From JANPBY01 sp963805505 (GTDB taxonomy: Bacteria; Actinomycetota; Actinomycetes; DATJPE01): a stretch of DNA of 64,000 bases. Shown piece after piece: positions 8,259 through 16,492 of the stretch (the stretch's first letter is position 1; every line of letters starts with the position of its first letter). The stretch is taken from positions 372,001 to 436,000 of the forward strand of contig CAWDUP010000004.1 of assembly GCA_963805505.1 (NCBI GenBank), in the 5' to 3' direction. Position numbers and translations under genes: made by a program. The notes under the pieces are model-generated. The model saw nothing but the letters and a program-made list of their open reading frames with translations. It did not search any database and was not told the origin of the DNA.

Positions 8259-9902
8259 TCAGGCAGAACGGCGGAAGCGACGACGCTTGCGGTCACTGAG
8301 CATCTTCGAGCTACAGAGATACCCGGCGATCCCGGTCACTCCACCTCCGCCATGGGTGGCCGAGGAACACTGGTAGAGCCCATCGATCGGCGTCGTGTAG
8401 TCGCTGTAACCGGGCGCCGGACGCATGTGGAACAGCTGTTCGGGGGTGAGCTCCCCGTGGAAGATGTTCCCACCGATGAGCCCGTACTCGTGCTCCATCT
8501 CATAAGGCCCGATGACCTGTCGGTGCAGCACCTGCTTCTTGAAGCCGGGTGCCAGCTTGTCGTAGAGGTCGATGACCCGATCAGCGTAGGCCGCAAGCTC
8601 CTCTGGGTGCGACTCGTCGCTCCACGTGTGTGGCACCCACTGGGTGAACATGGACATGACGTTGGTGCCGTCCGGGCACAGCGTCCGGTCCACCGTCGAC
8701 GGGATCACCGTGTCACTGAAGGGCGCTGTTGCCGCCTTGCCGGAGCGAGCCTCCTGGAACGCGGTCTCGACGTATTCGAGGGAGTCACACAGCTCGAGCA
8801 CACCTGTGTAGTCCTCGGGCGCCAGGTCGGGCGCCGAGGCGAACTTCGGCAGGCCTTCGATGGCCAGGTTGATCTTCACCGTGCCGCTGCGGGACTTCCA
8901 CCGCTCGATGTCCTCGACGAAGTCGGACGGAAGATCGCGCCGATCGAGCTGGCGAAGGAAGGTGATCTGGGGATGGGTCGCCGCCACGACCAGGTCTGCC
9001 TTGATCTCGGTCCCGTCGGCCAGTGCGACCCCTACCGCTTTGCCGCCCTGCACCAAGATCCGCTCGACGGGCGCGTTGGTCCGGATCTCGGCGCCGAAGG
9101 CGCGTGCGCTGCTCGCGATCGACGCGGACACCGCTCCCATCCCGCCGACGGGATACCCCCAGGAACCCATGGTGCCGCTCATGGATCCGTCACCGACGTC
9201 GCCGATGGAGTGGTGCAGCATGACGTACGCCGTACCGGGCTCGCAGGGTCCGGCCCAGGTGCCGATCACGCCGTTGATGGCCATCATCCCTTTGACCTCG
9301 GGCGACTCGAACCAGTCGTCGAGCAGGTCGGCGATGCTCATAGTGAACAAGCGCGTGGTGTCTCCCACCTTGCGTACGTCGAGGCCACGCATGCCCCAGG
9401 CCAGCCTGAGCTGGTCGAGGAGGTCGCCGGGTCGCTTGGAGCCCACCTTGGGGGGGCTCTTCATGAGCAGCGGCGACAAGACGTCGGCGATGCCCTTCAG
9501 CCACGCCTCGTACTTCGGGAACGCGTCAGCGTCCTTGGCGGAGAACTTGCTGAGCTCCTTGTGGTCGTTGGCGTGGTCGCCGTTGAGCAGCATCGACCGA
9601 CCGTCGGGGAAGGGGATGAAGCTCGGCCCCATCGGGATGACGTGATAGCCGTGCTCGGGCAGGCGCAGCTCCCGCAGGATCTGCCCGGGCATCAGGCTCA
9701 TGACATAGGACAGCGCGGTGATCTTGAACTCCGGTCCCCAGGGAGTCTCGGTCGTCGCTGCACCGCCGAGGTTGCCTCTTGCTTCCAGGACGAGTGGCTT
9801 CAGCCCGGCCCGCGCCAGATACGCCGCCGTGACCAGTCCGTTGTGCCCTCCTCCGACGATGATCGCGTCATAACTGCCGCGTGCGGTGCCCGTGCCGGTC
9901 AC
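8259..9902 (-). CDS. Phytoene-desaturase-like FAD oxidoreductase
   Basis: A 547-residue flavoprotein of the phytoene dehydrogenase/PYROXD2-like family. The dinucleotide-binding motif is IIVGGGHNGLVTAAYLA (residues 14-30), ending at E40 for ribose binding. A C-terminal FAD segment reads PIDGLYQCSSATHGGGGVTG. Family members oxidise or desaturate hydrophobic substrates; the substrate here is unknown. It is not the [2Fe-2S] reductase type that usually feeds Rieske oxygenases. The GTG at 9902 has GAAGGGA seven bases upstream and directly precedes the Rossmann strand; the longer reading lacks a good site and would cross toward the operator. First gene of the operon, about 57 bases downstream of an inverted-repeat operator. 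Confidence 0.87.
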   Translation of the reverse strand: MTGTGTARGSYDAIIVGGGHNGLVTAAYLARAGLKPLVLEARGNLGGAATTETPWGPEFKITALSYVMSLMPGQILRELRLPEHGYHVIPMGPSFIPFPDGRSMLLNGDHANDHKELSKFSAKDADAFPKYEAWLKGIADVLSPLLMKSPPKVGSKRPGDLLDQLRLAWGMRGLDVRKVGDTTRLFTMSIADLLDDWFESPEVKGMMAINGVIGTWAGPCEPGTAYVMLHHSIGDVGDGSMSGTMGSWGYPVGGMGAVSASIASSARAFGAEIRTNAPVERILVQGGKAVGVALADGTEIKADLVVAATHPQITFLRQLDRRDLPSDFVEDIERWKSRSGTVKINLAIEGLPKFASAPDLAPEDYTGVLELCDSLEYVETAFQEARSGKAATAPFSDTVIPSTVDRTLCPDGTNVMSMFTQWVPHTWSDESHPEELAAYADRVIDLYDKLAPGFKKQVLHRQVIGPYEMEHEYGLIGGNIFHGELTPEQLFHMRPAPGYSDYTTPIDGLYQCSSATHGGGGVTGIAGYLCSSKMLSDRKRRRFRRSA

Positions 9903-9958
9903 GAGAGTTCCCTTCGTTGGCGCGGCCTCACGCCCCGAGGCTCGCTGGAGCACAGCCT

Positions 9959-9978
9959 AACTGAACGACCAGTCAGTT
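9959..9978 (-). promoter_or_regulatory. TetR-type operator 1, upstream of FAD/Rieske operon
   Basis: The palindrome AACTGA-N8-TCAGTT lies between the FAD gene and the MFS-cNMP gene. Its core ACTGAAC-GAC-CAGTCAG (9960-9976) matches two other sites in this region, differing only in the three-base spacer. On the minus strand TTGCCA and TAGGCT could be the -35 and -10 hexamers with the operator between them, a position suited to repression. The regulator gene is not in the window. Confidence 0.7.
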
Positions 9979-9997
9979 TGGCAAGCGGGAACGCGCG

Positions 9998-11695
9998 TCA
10001 GTAGGTCGGGATCCGTCGAGCGATCAGATCGTCCGCGCGTCCGGACACCTCGCTGTCGCCAGTGACGGCGGAGAGGAAGTCATCCCTCTCGAGGTAGAGC
10101 AGGACGCAGTCCTCATCCGCAGTGACCGTCGCTGTCCGTGGCACATCACGCAGCAGCGCGATCTCGCCGAACGGATCACCGGGGCCGGCTGTCGACAGGG
10201 TCTCGCCGGCAAAACTAGCTGTCACCCGGCCGGTCTCGACGACGTAGAAGCGGTCACCGGGCTCGCCTTCACCGATGATGACCTCGCCAGCGGGCACCTC
10301 GCGGCGGCCCAGCTGTTGGGCCACGAGCTCCAGCGACTTCGGTTCAAGCGGTGAGAACAGCGGCACTCTGCGCAGCACCGCCAGTCCTTCCGGCTCGCCG
10401 AGCGTCTTGTCCAAGCGGCGCAGGCGGACCATCGCAGGGGTCACGATGATCGCGATGAACAGGGCCAGCACCGCAAGGGACCAGCGAAGCCCCCACAGAT
10501 GGACCATCACCGGCATCGCGACCGAACCCAGGGCCATCGCTGTGATCAAACCGGTCTCCAGCGCGCCGAAGACCCGCCCCATCACCTGATCATCGGCCAG
10601 CCGCTGAATGATGGTCGACGCGTTGACGTCGACGATGGGGTTGGCGAACCCGATGATGAACATCGCTAGGAACGCGGCCCAGAGCTCTGGCCAGATCGCG
10701 GCGAGCAGGAGTGGCAGCGCCCAGAAGATGACGCCGAAGCCGAAGTCCGTGGCCAGCTTGCGGGCTGATGCGCGACCGATGGCGACGAGGCCACCCAGGA
10801 CCGCGCCGACGCCGAGCACGCTGTCGAGATAGCCGACGCCCTTCGGACCGAAGTCGGTCATCTGAACGGCGATCTCCACGCTGAACACGATCGACGCACC
10901 GGCCACGATCGTCTGGGCGCAGTAGACGAGCGTGACCAACAGCAGGTCCCGGTTGCGCGCGATGACCTTGAAGCCTGCCATGGACTCGGAGATGAACCCG
11001 CCTTCGTCGGCATCCTCGCCACGGCCGGAATCAGCGGCGCCATCAGCCCCCTCGTCCGCAGCCTTGACCTCAACCTCGGCGACAGGTGGCACCCGAATGC
11101 GCGAAACGATCCCCGCCGACCAGAGGAAGGTCGCCGCGTTGAAGACGAGGACGGCCGGCACCGAGAAGGCGGTGATCAGGATGCCGCCGAGGGCCGGTCC
11201 GACGAAGAAGGCCAGGCTTTCGATCGTGCTGGCCGTCCCGTTGGCGGCGGTGAGCTCCTCCGGGCGCGAGACCAGTTTCGGAAGCAGCGCCGCCACAGCC
11301 GGTCGGAACGGGGCGGCGACCAGCGAGGTCAGCGTGGCCAACACGAAGACGAAGCCAGCTGGGGCGTCCCCCCAGATGAGCAGCGCCGACCCCAACACCA
11401 TGAGGCCCCGAAGCAGATCTGTCGTGACCATCACGGCTTTGCGCGAATACCTGTCGACGATGGCCGAGGCGAACGGAGTCACGACGGCCATCAGCAGCAG
11501 CCGAACGGTTCCCCAGATGCCGACCGCGGTGACACCACCGACGTCATAGGCCCACACCACGATCGCCGTCGCATAGGCCCAGTCGCCGATCGCGGAGCCT
11601 GCGAAGGCCATGTTGATTCGGCGAAGACCGGGATTCTTGAAGACCGTCGAGAGCGAGGAGCCGGTCTCGCTCAGCGCCGAACCAACTTTGGACAT
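9998..11695 (-). CDS. MFS transporter fused to a cyclic-nucleotide-binding domain
   Basis: A 565-residue protein. Residues about 25-430 form a 12-segment MFS transporter of the MFS_3 (enterobactin-exporter-like) type, with a charged cytoplasmic loop rich in Asp/Glu in the middle. The C-terminal 120 residues are a cNMP-binding domain: VPLFSPLEPKSLELVAQ, GEVIIGEGEPGDRFYVVETG, then the phosphate-binding cassette FGEIALLRDVPRTATV. The fold is complete, so transport may be gated by a nucleotide or use the domain as a scaffold. The ATG at 11695 has GGGGGAG just upstream; a much longer open frame upstream is antisense to the acyl-CoA dehydrogenase and not real. Cargo unknown. Confidence 0.88.
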   Translation of the reverse strand: MSKVGSALSETGSSLSTVFKNPGLRRINMAFAGSAIGDWAYATAIVVWAYDVGGVTAVGIWGTVRLLLMAVVTPFASAIVDRYSRKAVMVTTDLLRGLMVLGSALLIWGDAPAGFVFVLATLTSLVAAPFRPAVAALLPKLVSRPEELTAANGTASTIESLAFFVGPALGGILITAFSVPAVLVFNAATFLWSAGIVSRIRVPPVAEVEVKAADEGADGAADSGRGEDADEGGFISESMAGFKVIARNRDLLLVTLVYCAQTIVAGASIVFSVEIAVQMTDFGPKGVGYLDSVLGVGAVLGGLVAIGRASARKLATDFGFGVIFWALPLLLAAIWPELWAAFLAMFIIGFANPIVDVNASTIIQRLADDQVMGRVFGALETGLITAMALGSVAMPVMVHLWGLRWSLAVLALFIAIIVTPAMVRLRRLDKTLGEPEGLAVLRRVPLFSPLEPKSLELVAQQLGRREVPAGEVIIGEGEPGDRFYVVETGRVTASFAGETLSTAGPGDPFGEIALLRDVPRTATVTADEDCVLLYLERDDFLSAVTGDSEVSGRADDLIARRIPTY

Positions 11696-11813
11696 GCACT
11701 CCCCCACTGCCGAGCCCGCGACCGCTACGCGAGACGATGCGGGCTCGAACCTAGTGGTCTGGTCAGGTGTGCACCGTGCTTCCTCGATATTCACTTCTAC
11801 ACTGACCGAGTGT

Positions 11814-11830
11814 CTGACTGTCTGTTCAGT
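11814..11830 (+). promoter_or_regulatory. TetR-type operator 3, upstream of acyl-CoA dehydrogenase
   Basis: CTGACTG-TCT-GTTCAGT is the reverse complement of the ACTGAAC-N3-CAGTCAG core found at 9960 and 13185. It lies 21 bases before the GTG of the acyl-CoA dehydrogenase and about ten bases after a -10-like TACACT (11798-11803). It would therefore sit at or just after the start point and block transcription. It may also affect the divergent MFS-cNMP gene. Confidence 0.68.
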
Positions 11831-11851
11831 CAGTGAGCCGAAAGGACCGCC

Positions 11852-13063
11852 GTGGACTTTGCCTACTCCCCAGAGCTCGCCGACCTGTCCGAGCGTGCGA
11901 CCCGGCTGGTCGCGGCGATCGAGCCGTTCGAGCTGAGCTGCGAGCTCGAGAACGGCCTGGACGAGCAGGCGCACGAGACGATCGCCGACGCCGTACGGGC
12001 GCAGTCGCTGCACGCGATCAACATGCCTGCTGAGTGGGGTGGGCAGGGACTCACGCTGCTCGAACAGGTCGTGGTGCAGGAGCGGCTCGGTCGGTTGACC
12101 AACGCCCTGTGGGACTGCGTGTGGCGCCCCGCGAACGCACTCAAGGCGTGCAGCGACCAGCAGCGCGAGCGGTGGTTGCTGCCAGCGATCCAGGGGCGGC
12201 GCCGAGACGCCGTGGCGATCACTGAGGAGTTGGCCGGCAGTGACCCGCTGGCCATGCGAACGACCGCGCGGCGAGACGGGGATGACTGGGTGATCGATGG
12301 GGTCAAGTGGTTCGTGACCGTGGGGGACGTGGCCGACTTCCTGCTCGTCCTCGCGCTCGCGGGCGAGAACCGGGACGCCACCATGTTCCTTGTCGACAAG
12401 GACACGCCGGGCGTCTCGATCGCCCGCACCCCGCGCTACATGCATACGTTCGTCTACGAGCACCCCGAGTTCGTCCTGGACGGCGTCCGCGTCAGTGACG
12501 ACCAGCGCCTGGGCGGCATCGGGCAGGGCTACGAGCTGACGCGGGACTGGTTCACCGAGGAGCGGCTGATGATCGGGGCCCGCACGATCGGCGCCGCTGA
12601 GCGAGCTCTGCAGGAGGCCACTGCGTGGGCGACGACACGCGAACAAGGCGGCACGACGATCGCAAATCACCAGCTCATCCAAGGAATGCTCGCCGACTGC
12701 GCCGTCGACATCGCGACCAATCGGGCGCTCGTCCACCAGGTCGCCTGGGAGGCGAGTCGGGGAATGGACCGTAAGACGCTGCACGCCAAGGCTGCGCTGG
12801 TGAAGCTCGCTGCTTCCGAAGCGGCAGGGCGCGTCGTGGACCGATGCGTCCAGATCTTCGGGGGGCGTGGCTACCTGCGCGAATACCCGGTCGAGCGGCT
12901 CTACCGCGAGCTTCGCGTGGATCGGATCTGGGAGGGCACCTCCGAGGTGCAACGCCTGATCATCGCCAACGAGATCGTCAAGCGCGGTACGGACACTCTG
13001 CTCTCCTTCACCAGGACGCCGACCACGCGCGACGATCAGCCTCCGAACAGGCCTGCACCCTGA
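11852..13063 (+). CDS. Acyl-CoA dehydrogenase
   Basis: A 403-residue flavin acyl-CoA dehydrogenase. It has the N-terminal helical domain, the AITEELAGSDP substrate/FAD segment near residue 125, IDGVKWFVT, the C-terminal RVVDRCVQIFGGRGYLREYPVERLYRE run, and WEGTSEVQRL with the likely catalytic base E361. It would desaturate an acyl-CoA thioester at the alpha-beta position and pass electrons to ETF. The GTG start has AAAGGA upstream. It carries the same operator as the Rieske operon and the ABC importer, so its substrate is probably part of the same pathway, for example a CoA ester of an imported amine-containing acid (inference). Confidence 0.9.
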   Translation: MDFAYSPELADLSERATRLVAAIEPFELSCELENGLDEQAHETIADAVRAQSLHAINMPAEWGGQGLTLLEQVVVQERLGRLTNALWDCVWRPANALKACSDQQRERWLLPAIQGRRRDAVAITEELAGSDPLAMRTTARRDGDDWVIDGVKWFVTVGDVADFLLVLALAGENRDATMFLVDKDTPGVSIARTPRYMHTFVYEHPEFVLDGVRVSDDQRLGGIGQGYELTRDWFTEERLMIGARTIGAAERALQEATAWATTREQGGTTIANHQLIQGMLADCAVDIATNRALVHQVAWEASRGMDRKTLHAKAALVKLAASEAAGRVVDRCVQIFGGRGYLREYPVERLYRELRVDRIWEGTSEVQRLIIANEIVKRGTDTLLSFTRTPTTRDDQPPNRPAP

Positions 13064-13184
13064 GGTGGCTCAGACCACAGACTCATCACGATTTGGACCG
13101 CTTGAACCACAGGTCGAGCACCGTGACTGACAATGGTCCGCGAAGCCTGACCCTTGTCATCTACGCCTGATCTCGACACACTTA

Positions 13185-13201
13185 ACTGAACAACCAGTCA
13201 G
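13185..13201 (+). promoter_or_regulatory. TetR-type operator 2, upstream of ABC importer operon
   Basis: ACTGAAC-AAC-CAGTCAG lies in the 204-base gap between the acyl-CoA dehydrogenase and the solute-binding protein, about 66 bases before the latter's ATG. It matches operator 1 over TAACTGAAC-R-ACCAGTCAG with one base changed. It places the importer under the same regulator as the oxygenase operon. Confidence 0.7.
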
Positions 13202-13267
13202 GAGAGCCACGTCGAACACGGAGATCCGACAGACCGTTCGCACCCTCAATGGCCCAGGAGAACCGGC

Positions 13268-14563
13268 ATGCCGATGGAACGCAAGTCAACCGACCGAGCG
13301 CCACAGTGGCGGCCCCAGTTGGCCCGCCGCGACGTCCTCCGGCTCGGAGGCTTGGCCGCCGCTGGCCTGACGGCCGGACCGCTGTTGGCCGCCTGCTCGC
13401 GGGACAGCAACAACACCGCTAGCGCCGGCGGAACCGGCGCCTCGGGAGGCACCGGCGACGGTCCCTACCCGCTCGCGCGCCCGGATGCGCCGGTCACCTT
13501 GCCGATCTTCGACGACAATCCAGCGATTGCCAGCGGGCAACAGATCGAGAAGGTCGCCGCGCTGCGCATCCTCAACTACGCCGACTACATCGCCCCCAAG
13601 GTGAAGAAGCAGTTCGGGGAGAAGTACGGCGTTGAGCTGCAGGTCACGCCGTACAACAACTACGACGAGATGCTCACCAAGCTCACCGCACCGGGTGCAG
13701 CGTTCGACGTCGTCTTTCCTGGGCCCAGCTACCTGAGCCGGATGGTCTACGGCAAGTTGCTGCAGCCGCTGCAACATTCCTACGTTCCTAACCTGAAGAA
13801 CGTCTGGCCGGAATACGAGGACCCGTGGTACGACCAGGGGTCGCAATACACAGTCCCCTACACCGTCTACACCAGCGGAATCGGCTATCGAGCGGATCGC
13901 GTCACCGACCCCTCTGAGGGTTACAAGATGCTCTGGAACAGCGCCTACTCCGGCAAGATGGGTGTTCTCGACGATGCCGGCGAGGCTCTTGCCATGGCGA
14001 TGCTGGCGTGGGACATCACCCGTGACATCAACACGGCTGACCCCGCGCTCGTCGACGCGGCCCAGGCCAAGCTCGACGACCTGATCCCGCTCGGCGTGAA
14101 GGTCGACATCACCCAGTACGAGACCATCGCGAGCGGCAAGTTCACCGTTCACCAAGCGTGGTCCGGAGACATGATCGCCGCTCGGTGGTACCTGCCGAAG
14201 GGCGTGAGCACCGACGTGCTCGGCTACTGGGTCCCTGAGGCCAACACCGACCGAGTGATCGGGAACGACAACATCGCGATTCCCAAGTCCTCGCCCTCGC
14301 CCGTCCTGGCGCACACGTTCATCAACGAGCTGCTCGACAACGATGTGTCCGAGCTGAACTTCAGCTGGAACGGCTACCAGCCACCCCTGACGAAGCTGAC
14401 CGCCGACTATCTCATCGAGCAGGACTACATCAAGTCGAACATGATGCCCGCGGTGGTCGTCCCTGCAGACTTCGCCTCCGAGCTGCAGTTCTTCGAGCGG
14501 CCGCCAGCGGTGGAGAACATGTGGCTGGCTGCGTTCCAGGCGTTCCAGAGTGGCGGAAGCTGA
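13268..14563 (+). CDS. PotD-like ABC transporter substrate-binding lipoprotein
   Basis: A 431-residue periplasmic-type binding protein, homologous in outline to spermidine/putrescine-binding PotD. The N-terminus has a Tat-like twin arginine (R20-R21), a hydrophobic stretch, and a lipobox LLAAC with the lipidated Cys at 43, followed by a Ser/Gly-rich linker. Mature motifs include LRILNYADYIAPKV, TPYNNYDEMLTKL and VVFPGPSYLSRM, typical of this family. AGGAGA precedes the ATG. First of three genes with overlapping ends, followed by two permeases. The ligand could be a polyamine, but the neighbouring quaternary-ammonium-type oxygenase makes a betaine-like amine equally possible. Confidence 0.9.
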   Translation: MPMERKSTDRAPQWRPQLARRDVLRLGGLAAAGLTAGPLLAACSRDSNNTASAGGTGASGGTGDGPYPLARPDAPVTLPIFDDNPAIASGQQIEKVAALRILNYADYIAPKVKKQFGEKYGVELQVTPYNNYDEMLTKLTAPGAAFDVVFPGPSYLSRMVYGKLLQPLQHSYVPNLKNVWPEYEDPWYDQGSQYTVPYTVYTSGIGYRADRVTDPSEGYKMLWNSAYSGKMGVLDDAGEALAMAMLAWDITRDINTADPALVDAAQAKLDDLIPLGVKVDITQYETIASGKFTVHQAWSGDMIAARWYLPKGVSTDVLGYWVPEANTDRVIGNDNIAIPKSSPSPVLAHTFINELLDNDVSELNFSWNGYQPPLTKLTADYLIEQDYIKSNMMPAVVVPADFASELQFFERPPAVENMWLAAFQAFQSGGS

Positions 14564-15467
14564 GACCATAGCGGGGGGGCGACGCGACGCCTCGACCCGC
14601 TTTCTCTGGCCGATCCTGGCGCTTCCGGGAACGGTCTGGCTCATCTTGCTGTTCCTGGTGCCGTTCTACGGGATCATGGCGGTCGCCTTCTCCAGCCAGC
14701 TGGACCTCCTCGGCCAGCCCATCCCCGAATGGAATCCGGCCTACTGGGACTTCACCGTCATGCAGCAGGTCTTCAGCCAGTCGGTGGACGGCATCTATCG
14801 GTCGGCATGGGAACACACGTTCATCTACTGCCTCATCGCCATGTCCGTGTGTGTTCTGGTCGGCTACCCGGTCGCCTATTACGTCGCACGCCTCGCGGGC
14901 GGCAACCGCGGCCTGCTGCTCGCTCTGATCCTGGCTCCGTGGTGGATCAACTACCTCACGCGGATGCTCGCCTGGGTCGGGATCCTCGGAGACGACGGCT
15001 ACGCCAATGACATCGTCACCAAGTTCGGGTTCGCCAAGGTCGACTGGCTGGGCGGGCAGTGGTACGTCGTTGTCGCTGGTCTTGTCTACGGATACCTGCC
15101 GTTCTTCATCGTCCCGCTCTACGCGTTCCTCGACCGCATCGATCAGCGCCTGATCGAGGCCTCGCGCGATCTGGGCGCCAATGGCTTTCGTACCTTCTTC
15201 CGCGTGACCTTGCCGCTGAGCCGCGTCGGGCTGATCACCTCGCTCGTCATCACTGCCCTTCCGATGTTCGGCGACTACTACACGAACACCCTGGTCTCGA
15301 ACTCTCCAACCACGGTCATGATCGGCAACTCCATCGAGAGGTCGATCCAGAGCGGCTTCTCGAGGTCACAGGGAGCCAGCCTGGTCCTCCTGCTGTCGGC
15401 CGTTCTCCTCGTGTTCATGGCCTACTACTTGATGATGACCATACGAACATCACGGGCGGATCGATGA
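14550..15467 (+). CDS. PotB-like ABC transporter permease
   Basis: A 305-residue inner-membrane permease with six predicted transmembrane segments, starting at WPILALPGTVWLILLFLVPF. The cytoplasmic EAA loop that docks the ATPase reads IEASRDLGANGFRTFFRVTLPLS when broken around residue 215. The GTG at 14550 overlaps the binding-protein stop by 14 bases; no better start is seen downstream before the first membrane segment. It pairs with the next gene as the heterodimeric channel of a polyamine-type importer. Confidence 0.88.
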   Translation: MAEAETIAGGRRDASTRFLWPILALPGTVWLILLFLVPFYGIMAVAFSSQLDLLGQPIPEWNPAYWDFTVMQQVFSQSVDGIYRSAWEHTFIYCLIAMSVCVLVGYPVAYYVARLAGGNRGLLLALILAPWWINYLTRMLAWVGILGDDGYANDIVTKFGFAKVDWLGGQWYVVVAGLVYGYLPFFIVPLYAFLDRIDQRLIEASRDLGANGFRTFFRVTLPLSRVGLITSLVITALPMFGDYYTNTLVSNSPTTVMIGNSIERSIQSGFSRSQGASLVLLLSAVLLVFMAYYLMMTIRTSRADR

Positions 15468-16450
15468 CGACCATCGGGATCGACGCACCTGACGCCTCGA
15501 AGGCCTGGGACGAAAGCGGACGCTACGTTCCACCACCGCAGTCGGCGAAGCCGACCAAGAAGGGGTTCGTTCCACCCTGGCGAAACCCGTGGCGCCGGCC
15601 GTACGTGCTGGCGACGATCACGTGGGTCTACGTGGCGTGGAGCCTCGTGCCGGTTCTCATTGCCATCCAGTTCTCGTTCAACGACTCGCGGTCGCGAAGC
15701 TCGTGGAACGGTTTCACGACCGACTGGTACTGCTGCGGCGGCCCCGACTCCATCGCCGCGGGCGCCTCGGTTGCCGAAGACCCGGCGCTGCTGCTCTCCC
15801 TGAAGAACAGCCTGATCATCGGCGTGCTGGCCACGCTCATATCCGTGCCGATCGGCACTGCGCTGGCGCTCGGTTTGACCCGCTGGCGCTCGCGGACCAG
15901 CAATGCAGCCAACGGCATCTCGCTGTTCCCCCTCGTCACCCCCGAACTTGTTCTCGGATCGGCGCTCTACCTGGTGATCACGAACCTCTATGTGGGGATC
16001 GGTCTCGGGCGTACGGCGCTGCTGCTGGGCCACATCACGTTCTCAATCTCCTTCATCCTGGTGATCGTGCGTGGTCGACTGGTCAGCATCGGACCAGAGT
16101 TCGAGACTGCAGCTCAAGACCTCGGCGCCACTCGGATGCAGGCGATTCGCACCATCCTGCTTCCCCTTCTCGTCCCCGCCATCTTCGCCTCAGCGATGAT
16201 CACGTTCGCCGCATCGCTCGACGACTTCGTGGTCAGCAACTTCCTGTATGGCGATGCGAGCAACATCACCGTCCCGGTGCTGCTGTACAGCGCGGTCAAA
16301 GCAGCGCCCTCCCCGGCGCTCAACGCCCTGGCCACGATCTTGCTGGTGGGCACGATGACCGCCTTGGTGCTCGCCTACATCGTCTTGCGCTTGCGGCGAA
16401 GGGGCGAGGGAGGCTCAGCTCTCGACGACCTGGCCGGCATCGAGATGTAG
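15464..16450 (+). CDS. PotC-like ABC transporter permease
   Basis: A 328-residue permease, second half of the importer channel. A 45-residue hydrophilic N-terminus precedes the first membrane helix (VLATITWVYVAWSLVPVLIA). The EAA loop is TAAQDLGATRMQAIRTILLP. The ATG overlaps the preceding stop (ATGA). A pair of adjacent cysteines lies in the first external loop (DWYCCGG), which is unusual. The following ATPase gene is on the opposite strand, so this operon encodes only the binding protein and the two permeases. Confidence 0.88.
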   Translation: MTTIGIDAPDASKAWDESGRYVPPPQSAKPTKKGFVPPWRNPWRRPYVLATITWVYVAWSLVPVLIAIQFSFNDSRSRSSWNGFTTDWYCCGGPDSIAAGASVAEDPALLLSLKNSLIIGVLATLISVPIGTALALGLTRWRSRTSNAANGISLFPLVTPELVLGSALYLVITNLYVGIGLGRTALLLGHITFSISFILVIVRGRLVSIGPEFETAAQDLGATRMQAIRTILLPLLVPAIFASAMITFAASLDDFVVSNFLYGDASNITVPVLLYSAVKAAPSPALNALATILLVGTMTALVLAYIVLRLRRRGEGGSALDDLAGIEM

Positions 16451-16492
16451 CTTCCGTCTGATGGCGGACCAAGGGACGGCTAGAGCCCCGGC

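Noticed and set aside
8151..10004. 617-codon plus-strand frame opposite the FAD gene
   Set aside because: Shadow; biased composition and no motif.
11696..12952. Upstream extension of the MFS-cNMP frame on the minus strand
   Set aside because: Antisense to the acyl-CoA dehydrogenase and contains no domain; the ATG at 11695 has a good ribosome-binding site.
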